A DNA stretch of 64,000 bases, taken from positions 1,708,001 to 1,772,000 of the forward strand of contig NZ_CP016537.2 of assembly GCF_001687585.2 (NCBI RefSeq). The letters are read 5' to 3'. The notes beneath the pieces were generated by a model, which worked only from the letters and a program-made list of their open reading frames with translations, was not told where the DNA came from and did not search any database. This DNA comes from Planococcus halocryophilus (GTDB lineage: Bacteria; Bacillota; Bacilli; Bacillales_A; Planococcaceae). Positions 16,884 through 26,749 of this stretch are shown one piece after another. A program made the position numbers and the translations under genes. The stretch's first letter is position 1, and each line of letters begins with the position of its first letter.

Positions 16884-18598
16884 CCCAAACAATGTCCGGA
16901 ATAGCGGCCTCAAATGGAATTGCCATTGCGAAAGCTTTTCGCTTGGAAAATCCGGAATTGAATGTTGATAAGCGCACAATTTCGGATACTGACAGTGAAT
17001 TGACACGATTAACTTCTGCATTAGAAACATCAATCGCAGAACTTGAAGTAATCCAGAAAAAAACAGCTGAACAAATTAGCGAAAAAGAAGCAGCCATCTT
17101 TGGTGCTCACCTTCTCGTATTAAGCGATCCTGAACTTGTAGGACCCATTACTGAAAAAATCAAAAACGAAAACGTTAATGCCGAATTTGCTTTGCAAGAA
17201 GCAACAGATATGTTTATCGCGATGTTTGAAGCGATGGACAACGAGTATATGAAAGAACGCGCTGCGGATATTCGTGACGTAAGAAAACGCGTGTTGGCTC
17301 ACCTATTAGGTGTAACGATTCAAAGCCCAAGCATGATTTCAGATGAAGTCATCATTATTGCAGAAGATTTAACACCTTCTGACACGGTGCAATTAAATGC
17401 ACAGTTCGTAAAAGGCTTTATCACGGACATTGGCGGGCGTACTTCCCACTCTGCGATTTTAGCGCGTACGTTGGAAATCCCAGCAGTTGTAGGGGCTAAA
17501 AAAGCAATGGCAGATATCCAAAATGGCATGATTGTCATTGTTGATGGATTGGATGGTACGATTTTAATCGATCCAGAAGATAGCGTCATCGAGGAATACA
17601 AAAACAAACAAGCGGCCTATGATGAGCAAAAAGCTGAATGGGCTGTTTTGAAAAACGAAGCAACCGTTACCGCTGACGGGCAAGCTGTAGAACTTGGTGC
17701 CAATATCGGAACACCTAAAGATATTACAGGTGTTGTTGATAACGGCGGCGAAGCGATTGGCTTATACCGCACAGAGTTTCTTTATATGGGACGCGATTCG
17801 TTCCCGACAGAAGATGAACAAGTGGAAGCATATGCTGCTGTCTTAAAAGGCATGCAAGGCAAACCAACTGTTGTTCGTACACTGGATATTGGTGGCGACA
17901 AAGAATTGTCTTACCTTGATTTGCCAAAAGAACTAAACCCGTTCTTAGGATTACGTGCAATCCGTCTTTGCCTAGAAATGCCGGATATGTTTAGAACGCA
18001 ATTGCGTGCACTTTTACGTGCAAGCGTACACGGCAACTTAAAAATCATGTTCCCTATGATTGCAACACTTGATGAATTCCGCGAAGCTAAAGCGCTATTA
18101 TTAGAAGAAAAAGCGAAGCTTCAAGCTGAAGGCGTCGAAGTAAGTGAAACAATCGAAGTTGGCATCATGGTTGAGATTCCTTCAACTGCTGTGATGGCCG
18201 ATACTTTCGCGAAAGAAGTAGATTTCTTCTCGATTGGTACAAATGACTTGATCCAATACACAATGGCCGCAGATCGCATGAACGAAAGCGTGTCGTATTT
18301 GTATCAGCCATTTAATCCAGCCATCTTGCGCTTAGTGAAAATGGTTATCGATGCTTCTCATCGTGAAGGCAAATGGACAGGCATGTGTGGCGAAATGGCT
18401 GGAGATGAAATTGCGATTCCAATTCTTCTAGGTCTTGGCCTAGATGAATTCTCGATGAGCGCTTCATCTATCTTAAAAGCTCGTGCACAAATCAGTAAAC
18501 TTTCAAAAGCTGAAATGGCACAACACACAGACCGTATTCTGGCGCTAAGCAATTCTCAGGAAGTTGAAGACTACGTTAAACAACTACCAACTAATTAA
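16880..18598 (+). CDS. ptsI: PTS enzyme I (phosphoenolpyruvate-protein phosphotransferase)
   Basis: The 572-residue cytoplasmic enzyme takes phosphate from PEP and passes it to HPr. The phospho-His is at about residue 190 in [13 protein letters not shown]. The C-terminal PEP-binding domain has [25 protein letters not shown] and [19 protein letters not shown] segments, and the catalytic Cys region [13 protein letters not shown] is intact. It is coupled to ptsH and ends at a strong terminator. Confidence 0.98.
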   Translation: MTQTMSGIAASNGIAIAKAFRLENPELNVDKRTISDTDSELTRLTSALETSIAELEVIQKKTAEQISEKEAAIFGAHLLVLSDPELVGPITEKIKNENVNAEFALQEATDMFIAMFEAMDNEYMKERAADIRDVRKRVLAHLLGVTIQSPSMISDEVIIIAEDLTPSDTVQLNAQFVKGFITDIGGRTSHSAILARTLEIPAVVGAKKAMADIQNGMIVIVDGLDGTILIDPEDSVIEEYKNKQAAYDEQKAEWAVLKNEATVTADGQAVELGANIGTPKDITGVVDNGGEAIGLYRTEFLYMGRDSFPTEDEQVEAYAAVLKGMQGKPTVVRTLDIGGDKELSYLDLPKELNPFLGLRAIRLCLEMPDMFRTQLRALLRASVHGNLKIMFPMIATLDEFREAKALLLEEKAKLQAEGVEVSETIEVGIMVEIPSTAVMADTFAKEVDFFSIGTNDLIQYTMAADRMNESVSYLYQPFNPAILRLVKMVIDASHREGKWTGMCGEMAGDEIAIPILLGLGLDEFSMSASSILKARAQISKLSKAEMAQHTDRILALSNSQEVEDYVKQLPTN

Positions 18599-18637
18599 AA
18601 AAACGAGCTTGGGATCATCTCCCTGGCTCGTTTTTTT
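18597..18637 (+). terminator. Terminator of ptsHI, shared with the opposing small frame
   Basis: AAAACGAGC-TTGGGA pairs with CTCCCTG-GCTCGTTTT, followed by seven T. The stop of the minus-strand small membrane frame (18636-18638) overlaps the T-run. Confidence 0.9.
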
Positions 18638-18806
18638 ATGGCGATTCTATCGTTATTCCAAATAATATAAAAGATATTAAGATAATAGGGCCGAAAAAAG
18701 TTACTGTTTTCTTTCGATTTGGTTCAGGCATCCACCTTAATACGAATGTCGGCTTAACTAGCTCTATAAAAAATATCGCAATTAATACAATTAATACCTT
18801 TAAATA
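18636..18806 (-). CDS. Small two-helix membrane protein frame lacking a standard start
   Basis: The minus strand encodes a convincing small membrane protein: KVLIVLIAIFFIELVKPTF, a charged MPEPNRKKT loop, then PIILISFILFGITIESP and stop. Upstream in frame there is no ATG, GTG or TTG before a TAG, only a G-rich tract with seven consecutive G. The start may have been lost by mutation or by an indel in that tract, or a rare codon may be used. The gene shares the ptsI terminator. Family not recognised. Confidence 0.45.
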   Translation of the reverse strand, partial: YLKVLIVLIAIFFIELVKPTFVLRWMPEPNRKKTVTFFGPIILISFILFGITIESP

Positions 18807-18957
18807 CCCCCCCTCTTTCTCCCCCTTATGTGACTACTGCTTTACCATGAGTACGAATGAAAAACCTGAAACTCCCCCCATACACTTGGTGAAATTATGG
18901 GAAATTCCGGATTAAGCAGCATGCTAAACTAAAAAAAATTAGCAATAGAGCTCTTTC

Positions 18958-19677
18958 TTAAAAAGGATTTGTCGCCCATTGACTTGAAGTTGGAATGAAA
19001 ATACGTGGATGCAGTTTTAATTGCGCCACCATATATTCAGCCAAATCTTCGGGATGCATGAATTTTTCTTTTTCTTCTTCGGTCTCCCCTTCTTTATACG
19101 TTAAATCTGTTACTACTCGACTTGGTGTTAAAGCAAATACACGGATATTATGTTTTCGAACTTCTTGAGATAGCGATTCAGTCATTCCAAGAACCCCAAA
19201 TTTCGAAGCGCTATACGCACTCGATCCAACCGTCCCTCGTAATCCTGAACTTGAAGAAATATTAATGATGTCTCCGCCATTTTTTTCAATCAGTTGTGGT
19301 AACACTGTTCGGGTAACATAGTACATGCCCATCAAATTGACATCAATCATCCGTTTCCATTCTTCTGGTTGCAACTCCAAAAACGGTGCATATTTACCGA
19401 TTCCTGCGTTATTGATTAATATATCGGCTGTACCAATTTCGTTAGTCAGTTTCTCAATAGCTGCTTCTACTTGGGTCAAATCAGATACATCTGCTACTGC
19501 ATAAGCTACACGACCCCGCAATGACTTAATCTCTGCGGCAAGCTTTACTAAGTCTGACTCAGTTCTCGCAATCAACCCAACATTGACTCCTTCGTTTGCC
19601 AAAGCTAGTGCTGTTGCACGTCCAATTCCTTTACCCGCTCCAGTAATAAATGCTGTTTTCTCCGTTAATAATTGCAT
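18958..19677 (-). CDS. Short-chain dehydrogenase/reductase (FabG-like)
   Basis: The 239-residue classical SDR has the TGAGKGIG cofactor loop near residue 12, NNAG, the catalytic Ser segment [11 protein letters not shown] and the YSASK catalytic pair. It should carry out NAD(P)-dependent oxidation or reduction of a carbonyl/alcohol, and is closest in style to 3-ketoacyl-ACP reductase-like YoxD-type proteins. AGGTGG lies 9 bases before the ATG. It stands alone, so the substrate cannot be inferred. Confidence 0.9.
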   Translation of the reverse strand: MQLLTEKTAFITGAGKGIGRATALALANEGVNVGLIARTESDLVKLAAEIKSLRGRVAYAVADVSDLTQVEAAIEKLTNEIGTADILINNAGIGKYAPFLELQPEEWKRMIDVNLMGMYYVTRTVLPQLIEKNGGDIINISSSSGLRGTVGSSAYSASKFGVLGMTESLSQEVRKHNIRVFALTPSRVVTDLTYKEGETEEEKEKFMHPEDLAEYMVAQLKLHPRIFIPTSSQWATNPF

Positions 19678-20003
19678 CTTATATGTCCACCTCTCGCATA
19701 ATTCTCCCAGTTTATTTTTGCTTTAGTTTATGCTAAACAAATTCAATGGGATGCTGTCTATTTTTTATTTACCCTAAATAGACTAGTGTGTAAACAGAAC
19801 TTCCGTATTTGTCTGAATGCTTTACTTCTTCATATTATGAATAATACTTTTTGATACAGTAAAAATATTATTCGTAATTCATCACTTGGATTGAATAGCA
19901 TTGAATGAAAAATAACTCTTATTACCTTTCAGAATAGTTATGCACTTGGTTATTCCGAATAAATAGCCAACTAAAAACCTGTGCCTTTGCACAGGCTTTT
20001 TAA
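19678..20003. other. 326-base intergenic region
   Basis: Apart from the SDR ribosome site at its left end and a terminator at its right end, I see no coding character, RNA or repeat here. Confidence 0.6.
19974..20000 (-). terminator. Terminator of the MBL hydrolase gene
   Basis: CCTGTGC and GCACAGG form a GC-rich stem with a 4-base loop, flanked by A and T tracts on both sides. Confidence 0.85.
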
Positions 20004-20942
20004 TTATTTTGACAAGGCATGTAGAATTCCCATAGCGCTTACTTGCATATCTACTTGAATATAAGCATATACTTCATGGTCATCCAATACCTTTTGTGAT
20101 TTTAAATACTGTCGCACTCGTTCAAATAATCGTTTTGCTAATTGATCTGCATTTTGCTTACTAGCAAATGCAGCGTTTCCTTCTTCAACAAAAATCTTTA
20201 GCCACTCTGTTACTTGTCGTAATGCTTTTTCAGGTTGATTAGTTTTGCCGAAATGCCCATAGTAAATAGCATCCAAATTGGCTTTAGTCATGCGTTCAAT
20301 CGCTTGGTGCATTTTTTCTGGATTGAATTGATTAGGTGATGTCGACGGTAAATACAAGTCAATGCCTTCTCTTACCAACTGATCGTAACGGATGCCTACT
20401 GTATCTCCGGCAAATAGTCCATTACTGACAGGATCGTAAATACTGAAATGGTGGTTAGCATGCCCTGGCGTATCCCAGAATTCAAGTTGACAAGTCGTAC
20501 CAATTTCCAATTGGTCACCTTCTGTCATTATGAGCAAGCGATCTTCTGGAATCGCTAGTATAGGTTCAAATAATTGATCGAATTGTTCTCCGTAAACCAT
20601 TTTTGCACCCGCAATTAAACGGCTCGGGTCGCTTAAATGTCTAGCGCCTTTTGGATGAACGATGACTTTTGCATTCGGACAATCTTGCAGTAATAGTCCT
20701 GCTCCTCCTGAATGATCTAAATGAACATGCGTAACAATTATGTATTTGACATCCTCAAGGGAAAATCCTAAATCATTTAACCCTTTTTTGACATGCTTGA
20801 TAGAAGAACTCGGACCGGTATCAACTAATGTTAATTCCCTTTCGCTAATGACATAAGTTCCGGTACGTTCGGGCAATCCTAGATCAAATCCATCGATTAA
20901 ATGAATCCGATTAGATAAACGAATTGGTTGTTTTTCTGCCAC
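20004..20942 (-). CDS. MBL-fold metallohydrolase
   Basis: The 312-residue protein has the zinc motif THVHLDHSGG, a TPGHANHH segment with the next metal ligand, AGDTVG and a C-terminal YYGHFG. It belongs to the glyoxalase II-like MBL hydrolases with a long C-terminal helical region. Reaction specificity is not visible. GTG 20942 is preferred because AAAGGAG lies 9 bases before it, while the longer ATG at 20951 directly abuts the ribosome site. No operon partner. Confidence 0.88.
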   Translation of the reverse strand: MAEKQPIRLSNRIHLIDGFDLGLPERTGTYVISERELTLVDTGPSSSIKHVKKGLNDLGFSLEDVKYIIVTHVHLDHSGGAGLLLQDCPNAKVIVHPKGARHLSDPSRLIAGAKMVYGEQFDQLFEPILAIPEDRLLIMTEGDQLEIGTTCQLEFWDTPGHANHHFSIYDPVSNGLFAGDTVGIRYDQLVREGIDLYLPSTSPNQFNPEKMHQAIERMTKANLDAIYYGHFGKTNQPEKALRQVTEWLKIFVEEGNAAFASKQNADQLAKRLFERVRQYLKSQKVLDDHEVYAYIQVDMQVSAMGILHALSK

Positions 20943-21241
20943 GCTATTCATCTCCTTTATTTTGTGAATGGATCAATGGGTTAGTAATAATTAGAGCGTT
21001 TACCCATTGATAGAATATTCTACCATTCATCTAAAGGTTTGAGGTATTTTTAGTACCGTTGATTTCTGTAGAATATGCATAGTCAGCTAAATAGCGGGAC
21101 ATTAGCAAGGTGTTGTTCCAAGTAAACGTTAATTAGCGTAGGTATGCACGGTCACATGGTAAGAGGTGCCGATTTTGCAATTCTCAATAATATTGCGTAC
21201 TGTTAAAATAGGAGAACGTTGCGAAAAGGAGGACTGACAGA

Positions 21242-22093
21242 ATGCCCCAAGTGAATGAGGAAAAGCGCATATGGACAGAAAAGCATGTCAAGGCTACACT
21301 TCCAAAAAGAGATGCAACGAGCCATAAAGGAAGCTACGGCATAGCTTTATTAATTGCTGGTACTAAAGAAATGCCTGGCGCTGCCTTACTTGCAGGTCTA
21401 GGCGCGATGCGTAGCGGTGTCGGCAAGCTAGTCATTGCAACCGAAACTGAAGCGGTTGCGATGATTGTCCCTAGACTACCTGAAGCTACATTTTTACCGG
21501 ACGGTTTAAAGAAAATCGCCCAACGACAAAGTTCCGTCGATACTTTCCGTGCAGGGGCGATTGGTCCTGGTACAGAACCGGACGACTTAACAGAAAAGGC
21601 CATTCAGGTCCTTCTAGAAAGCCATCTGCCAGTGGTTTTAGATGCCGGTGCATTAAGTGAACGGTCTTATCCTTATAGATTGTCCCCCATTATTTTGACA
21701 CCTCACCTCGCTGAATTTTCTCGTATTACAGGTGTAGAAGTGGACGATTTGCAAAAAAACCGAACTTATTACGCAGCGCACTGGTCCAAAAAATTAGGAG
21801 CAACGATTGTTTTAAAAGGTTCTAACACTGTTATATCTTTTCCGGACGGCGAAACGTGGATGAACTCAACCGGCAATAGCGCACTTGCTAAAGGTGGTAC
21901 CGGTGACACGCTGACAGGTATGATCCTCGGGATGTTGTGTTGTCATTCAAATTGGCGCCATGCCGTACTAAATGCCGTATACCTTCACGGAGCTTGTGCA
22001 GATGAATGGATTAATACTCGCTCTGCGCATACGATGCTCGCACACGAAGTAAGCGACTTGTTGCCGGTCGTATGGGGGAGATTTGACAAGTAA
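21242..22093 (+). CDS. nnrD: ADP-dependent NAD(P)H-hydrate dehydratase
   Basis: The 283-residue ribokinase-like protein repairs damaged NAD(P)H hydrates in an ADP-dependent reaction. It shows SHKGSYGIALLIAG, the AGLGAMRSGVGKL helix, LTPHLAEFSRITG, VVLKGSNTVI, and the nucleotide-site motif ALAKGGTGDTLTGMI with the catalytic Asp. Many bacteria fuse this to an epimerase; here only the dehydratase half (YxkO-like) is present. AAAGGAGG precedes the ATG. It is monocistronic and ends at a strong terminator. Confidence 0.92.
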   Translation: MPQVNEEKRIWTEKHVKATLPKRDATSHKGSYGIALLIAGTKEMPGAALLAGLGAMRSGVGKLVIATETEAVAMIVPRLPEATFLPDGLKKIAQRQSSVDTFRAGAIGPGTEPDDLTEKAIQVLLESHLPVVLDAGALSERSYPYRLSPIILTPHLAEFSRITGVEVDDLQKNRTYYAAHWSKKLGATIVLKGSNTVISFPDGETWMNSTGNSALAKGGTGDTLTGMILGMLCCHSNWRHAVLNAVYLHGACADEWINTRSAHTMLAHEVSDLLPVVWGRFDK

Positions 22094-22098
22094 ACAAA

Positions 22099-22141
22099 TA
22101 AACTGCCGCTTAGTTGGTTACTACAACTAAGCGGCAGTTTT
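22099..22141 (+). terminator. Bidirectional terminator between nnrD and the phosphatase gene
   Basis: AAACTGCCGCTTAGTTG pairs perfectly with CAACTAAGCGGCAGTTT across a 7-base loop and is flanked by T on the plus side. It separates two convergent genes. Confidence 0.92.
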
Positions 22142-22162
22142 AAAAACCTTATTTCTATTACA

Positions 22163-22627
22163 TTAAACAACTTGCTCTTCTTTAATTTTCTGAAGTAAAG
22201 CAGTGCACCCTTCCGTGACTAGCTCATAAGTTTCGCTAAAGTCACCTGTGAAATAGGGGTCGGGAACGTCCTTAGCATGATGGGTTAAATCTAAAAAGCG
22301 AAAAATCTTTGGATGAACTGGCTGACTTAACATCGAACGGATATCTGCTATATTGTTTTCGTCCATTCCGACAATATAGTCAAATCGCTCAAAATCTTCT
22401 TGCTGGAGTTGCCGCCCTTTTAAGCCTTCTGCTGAAATATCATGCTTATCCAAAATTCCCAATGTTCCCGGATGCGGATCGTCGCCGATATGCCAGTTTC
22501 CAGTTCCAGCCGATTCCACTTTTATTTTTGTAGATAAGTTGTCTTTGTTCACTAATTCTTTAAAAACAGCTTCTGCCATGGGAGACCGGCAAATATTCCC
22601 CAAGCAGACAAATAATACGCGAATCAT
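22163..22627 (-). CDS. Low-molecular-weight protein tyrosine phosphatase
   Basis: The 154-residue enzyme has the P-loop FVCLGNICRSPMAEA (CX5R) at its N-terminus and the general-acid Asp in DPYFTGDFSETY near residue 125. It closely resembles Bacillus YfkJ-type phosphatases, which remove phosphate from tyrosine and possibly arginine residues. Which residue it prefers cannot be told from sequence here. It is monocistronic and convergent with nnrD. Confidence 0.93.
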   Translation of the reverse strand: MIRVLFVCLGNICRSPMAEAVFKELVNKDNLSTKIKVESAGTGNWHIGDDPHPGTLGILDKHDISAEGLKGRQLQQEDFERFDYIVGMDENNIADIRSMLSQPVHPKIFRFLDLTHHAKDVPDPYFTGDFSETYELVTEGCTALLQKIKEEQVV

Positions 22628-22723
22628 TAGGATTCCCCCTTATCATTTCCTGTCATTATAACATCAGAATTATAGACTTAGATACTAAGAGTATGACTCT
22701 CTCTTAACTCTTCCAAACAAAAT

Positions 22724-22760
22724 AAAACAGCTTGTCCCATTTAATGAGACAAGCTGTTTT
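22724..22760 (-). terminator. Terminator of the small membrane gene at 22771
   Basis: AAAACAGCTTGTC pairs with GACAAGCTGTTTT 10 bases after the stop of the small minus-strand gene. Confidence 0.85.
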
Positions 22761-22770
22761 ATACCGGCAG

Positions 22771-22959
22771 TTAGATTTTAAAATGTCTTTTGCCGGTTGG
22801 TTTATTGCGTACTAGTTTACCTTTGTAAATGACCCACAGCACATATAGGATGCCGACGATACTTAACGGAAATAAGATGACTTGGTACGAAGTCAAACTT
22901 TGCTGCATCATTGTTTCTGTATAACGGATACAGTTTAACGTAAGAATCAATACCGGCAA
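22771..22959 (-). CDS. Small membrane protein, start uncertain
   Basis: About 62 residues: a short hydrophobic stretch, then a strong membrane helix (QVILFPLSIVGILYVLWVIY) and a basic tail ending KRHFKI. The annotated TTG 22959 has no good ribosome site. In-frame sequence upstream (WLWLPVLILTL) is also hydrophobic and follows a GGGAGGAAGGG tract, so a longer two-helix form starting at a rare ATT is possible, as is an internal ATG at about 22911. Family unknown. A good terminator follows. Confidence 0.55.
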   Translation of the reverse strand: MPVLILTLNCIRYTETMMQQSLTSYQVILFPLSIVGILYVLWVIYKGKLVRNKPTGKRHFKI

Positions 22960-23209
22960 CCATAACCAATTATTAGAAATTGACCCTTCCTCCCTTTTTC
23001 AGAGTGACCGACTTTATCTTTGAAAGCTTCTAATCAACTCGACTTCTTATTTTAGCAAAAAAATAGGATTAATATATAGTTTTTTATTTTATTTTATTTT
23101 CAAATTAAAATTTTTTGTACATTTTCGTAGAAAAAAGAAAACTGCATTAGCCTTCTGCGAGTTATTTGATGGAATCGATGTTTTGTGAAACGTCATTTCA
23201 TTTTACCCT

Positions 23210-24459
23210 CTACTTTTTAAGTAAAAATTCGACCATCCCATCAATTAGCCCATCCGCTAACGGCAAATCGGGGTTACTGTAAGTTGCCATGTTTTCTTCT
23301 GGAACAGCAGTGGCAGTTTTTAATACATGATTCATGTTTTCGATAATGAGCAATTCCGCTTTTTCATGCGCTGCTTTAAGTAATTCTGCATCTTCTAGCG
23401 GCACTTGAAGATCGGTTGTTCCTCCAATGACTAAAATAGGCATATCTAACTTCGCCAACTCTTTTTGTGGATCATAAGCCAACCAAGAAATTAAATACGG
23501 TTGAACAGACGGACGAAAAATACTAGCTAATTCTGGACTCACTTGCGCTACTAAATTTCCTTCTTTTAATTGGACTAAAATATCTCGCGATTCCACTAAA
23601 AGATTTCCAGGTAATTGTACAGTTAATTGTTCTAGTAGAACTTCATCAAGTGGTCTTCCCGCTCCTGCTAGGGAAACAAAAGATGTGGCTGGTTGCTCGT
23701 TTGCCGCAACCATGCCAATCAAAGAACCTTCACTATGGCCAATCACACCAACTGAAGAAAAGACTTTTTGCGACTTTGCGTAACCGATCCACGCAGCTGC
23801 ATAGCGAGAGCCGCATTGTCTCCCACTCCCCGCTTGTCGTATCGAATGGTAGCGATGCCTTTTGTTGCCAAGTTCTCAGCAATCATTTGTAAGCTATTAT
23901 TGTCTCCTTCAAGTAAAGGTGAGTTGCCATTTTTATCAGTCGGGCCAGAACCAGACAAGATGAGCATCACTGGAAACGGACCTTCTCCTTCAGGCTTTAC
24001 AATGAGTGCCGACATCGTTCCGCCTTGCACAGAGATTTCAGCTTTCGTACCAGTCACTTCTTCTCGGACTCCAGGTCTTTTCAGTTCAAACGGATAAACT
24101 TGACCTTGCTGAGTAAACGTTCCGTCAATCATTTCTTCTTGTAGACTTCCGTCAAAGATGAGTTTCTGATTTTGAATATTCATCTCAAAATAAAGAAAAG
24201 GATCATCAAAACGGACATTTGTCAGGGGATAATTTGTAATGCCTTGTACGGGTATAGAAATTGTAGCTGTTTGTTCCATGAATGTTACCTTTACCGGCAA
24301 GGTCTGACCTGGCACGTTTATTGCACCTTGCCAATCTCCCTCTATTTTAACCATCTGGCTTTCCTCCTGCTCATTGTCTATTACTTTCTCTTTTGTGCAG
24401 CCTTGTATTAACATGATAAGCGTCACTACTAGGGTAGCGGAAGCAAAGATACTTTTCAT
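23210..24459 (-). pseudogene. Lipoprotein alpha/beta hydrolase gene split by a frameshift
   Basis: The first frame (24459-23743) begins with a lipoprotein signal (lipobox LIQGC, Cys21), a beta-rich domain and the hydrolase start LILSGSGPTDKNGN and RYDKRGVGDN, then goes out of frame. The second frame (open from 23746) carries the nucleophile elbow GHSEG, IGGTTDLQVP with the acid, and NMNHVLK with the His. In that second frame, sequence just upstream reads YAAAWIGYAKSQKVFSSVGV, which is coding. A short internal deletion, not a point error, best explains the break, because residues between RGVGDNAALAMQ and AAAWIGYAK appear missing. Probably inactive. Confidence 0.8.
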
Positions 24460-24627
24460 CTCAATCTCGACCTTTCTTTAAGTAAGTACTTTACATCGCT
24501 ATTCAACTAAGTATGAATAGCTTATTATTCGTCATTTTTTTTACATTCACACAAAAAAAGCTTTATGATTAAGAAAGACTGCAGACGATTACTATTCAAC
24601 TAACTTTTTAATGAAAGGACTGATTTT

Positions 24628-25626
24628 TTGGAGACCCTTTACTTAATTGCTGGCGTATTAGTACTTATTTTATGCATTATCGATTTTACATGGACTACTT
24701 TATGGATTGATGGCGGCGCAGGACCCGTAACCAAACACTTATCATCTTCAATTTGGCGTTTTATGAGACTCGTCACAAGAAAACAGTCAAAGCAATTGAG
24801 CTTGGCGGGTCCACTCGTACTAAGCGCCACTTTACTTATGTGGATTGGCTTATTGTGGATTGGTTGGGCGTTAACATTTGCGGGCTTAGAACAATCCATA
24901 TCTCCTTCTAATGGCACAGATCCAATTTCATGGTATGACCGCTTTTACTTTGCGGGGTATTTAATTTTCACACTAGGAAATGGCGATTTCAGCCCAATGG
25001 AAGGAACCGCACAAATCATATCAGTCATTGCAACAGCTACCGGCATGTTGTTTATTACGTTTGGTGTCACGTATTTAATCTCGATTTTAAGCGCCGTGAC
25101 GATGAAACGTTCATTAGCTGTCAGCATTCACGGTCTTGGCGAGTCTGCTGAAGAAATTGCAAGAAGTGCTTGGAATGGTGAAGATTTTCATGATCTCAAT
25201 CTGTTATTAGCAAGTTTCTCGGAAAATCTAGGTTCTCTCGCTGCTCAACATGCCGCCTATCCTGTATTGCATTATTATCACGCGATAAGCAATACTACCG
25301 CTTTGCCAACAGCTATTACGGTGTTAGATGAAAGCTTAAGCATTATAAATTTTGCTGTGCCAGAAAAACATCACCCGAACCAATTGCTTTTAAAAGAAAC
25401 GCGCTCTAGTGTAGATCAGTATTTAACAACGCTCAATCCAGCGTTTTTCAAACCAGCTGAACAAGTTCCTTCGCTTCCGGACTTTCATTCTCTCCGTGGA
25501 GCAGGTATTCCATTAATACCGGAAAAAGAATACACTTCAGCATATAAAAAAATAGAAACCCGCCGAAAAAAATTACTCGGAGGTCTTGAAGCAGACGGTC
25601 GGCCTTGGCCAACTGATCTAAACTAA
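24628..25626 (+). CDS. Two-pore-helix potassium channel family protein
   Basis: The 332-residue protein has an N-terminal membrane helix (1-20), two more around 65-85 and 130-155, and a selectivity filter TLGNGDFSP near residue 110, as in Ion_trans_2 K+ channels. The remaining 170 residues are cytoplasmic and show no RCK/TrkA-N nucleotide-binding motif. It probably carries K+ or another cation. TTG 24628 follows GAAAGGA by 8 bases. It is monocistronic, ending at a hairpin. Confidence 0.87.
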   Translation: METLYLIAGVLVLILCIIDFTWTTLWIDGGAGPVTKHLSSSIWRFMRLVTRKQSKQLSLAGPLVLSATLLMWIGLLWIGWALTFAGLEQSISPSNGTDPISWYDRFYFAGYLIFTLGNGDFSPMEGTAQIISVIATATGMLFITFGVTYLISILSAVTMKRSLAVSIHGLGESAEEIARSAWNGEDFHDLNLLLASFSENLGSLAAQHAAYPVLHYYHAISNTTALPTAITVLDESLSIINFAVPEKHHPNQLLLKETRSSVDQYLTTLNPAFFKPAEQVPSLPDFHSLRGAGIPLIPEKEYTSAYKKIETRRKKLLGGLEADGRPWPTDLN

Positions 25627-25633
25627 TTAAAGC

Positions 25634-25663
25634 GGTCGCAAACTTTGTTTGCGGCCATTTTTC
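25634..25663 (+). terminator. Terminator of the potassium channel gene
   Basis: GGTCGCAAAC pairs with GTTTGCGGCC (one G-T wobble), loop TTT, followed by ATTTTTC. Confidence 0.75.
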
Positions 25664-25755
25664 ATTTTAGGCCTAAATTTTGTTATGTGAATGAATTAGT
25701 TGGTATAATTATAACAAAAAAACAGAAAATTCTTGCATCCGGAAGGGGAACTCTT

Positions 25756-26691
25756 TTGATTCATTCTATATTGCTCAACTCAACTCATTTCCATTCATCG
25801 TTTAATCGTAATTATCAACCGATTTTAACAATCAAGTCAGGAGATACCATTCAATTAAAAACAATTGACATTGAGTGGGGATATTCAGCAACACCTGACG
25901 AGGAACGGATAGTTTACACTTCGAGAGAAAATGAAGAAAAACTTATTCATCCAATCATTGGACCGATCGCGATAGATGGCGCCAAACCAGGTATGGTATT
26001 AGAAGTTCGGACAAATAAATTAGTACCGGGTTGGTACGGTCGAAACTGGGCAGGCGGATTACCTGCTTGGCAAAATGACAAACTCGGTATCACAAAAAGC
26101 GCTCGCCTCCAGCTCGATTGGTCATTAGATGCCTCTCGAATGACTGGGAGTTGCAAGCTCGGCAAACAAGAATTCCGGGTCGGTTTATCTCCTTTTCTGG
26201 GACTCATGGCAGTTGCCCCAGGCGAAGCAGGGACTTTCTCAACAAAACCACCAAGCTACTTTGGTGGAAACATTGACTGTAAAGAACTAGTAGCTGGGAG
26301 CAGTTTATTTTTGCCGATTTCTGTAGAAGGTGCCAACTTTTCATTAGGTGATGGTCATGCTTTACAAGGTGATGGTGAAAGTTCAGGTACAGCGATTGAA
26401 TGCCCAATGGATTTAGTGGATGTTACGTTAATTTTGCATAAAGACATGCAATTATCCATGCCTCGAGCCAATACGCCTGCTGGGTGGATTACGTTTGGAT
26501 TTGATGAAGACCTTAACGAAGCCGCCGCTGTCGCTTTAGCTGAAATGGTGTCGTTCATGGAAGAGTTTTATGGCATCACACGCATTGAAGCGACTGCCCT
26601 ATCGAGTGTGGCGGTTGACCTTCATGTTACACAAGTTGTTAATGATGTTAAGGGCGTCCACGCCATCTTGCCTCACGGCGTACTACGCTAA
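25756..26691 (+). CDS. Acetamidase/formamidase family protein
   Basis: The 311-residue FmdA/AmdA family protein carries LTIKSGDTIQLKTID, GPIAIDGAKPGMVLEV, GGNIDCKELVAGS and GDGHALQGDGESSGTAIECP, the metal-site segments of these amidohydrolases. It hydrolyses small amides to ammonia and an acid. TTG 25756 is chosen because GGAAGGGGA lies just upstream; a longer frame from 25645 overlaps the promoter region, where TATAAT is seen near 25705. The DUF2207 gene follows by 58 bases with no terminator. Confidence 0.9.
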   Translation: MIHSILLNSTHFHSSFNRNYQPILTIKSGDTIQLKTIDIEWGYSATPDEERIVYTSRENEEKLIHPIIGPIAIDGAKPGMVLEVRTNKLVPGWYGRNWAGGLPAWQNDKLGITKSARLQLDWSLDASRMTGSCKLGKQEFRVGLSPFLGLMAVAPGEAGTFSTKPPSYFGGNIDCKELVAGSSLFLPISVEGANFSLGDGHALQGDGESSGTAIECPMDLVDVTLILHKDMQLSMPRANTPAGWITFGFDEDLNEAAAVALAEMVSFMEEFYGITRIEATALSSVAVDLHVTQVVNDVKGVHAILPHGVLR

Positions 26692-26749
26692 TGAATCTTT
26701 CTGGAAATCTTTGTGGGGCTTCCCGTAAATAGAGGAAGAGGTGTTGACG

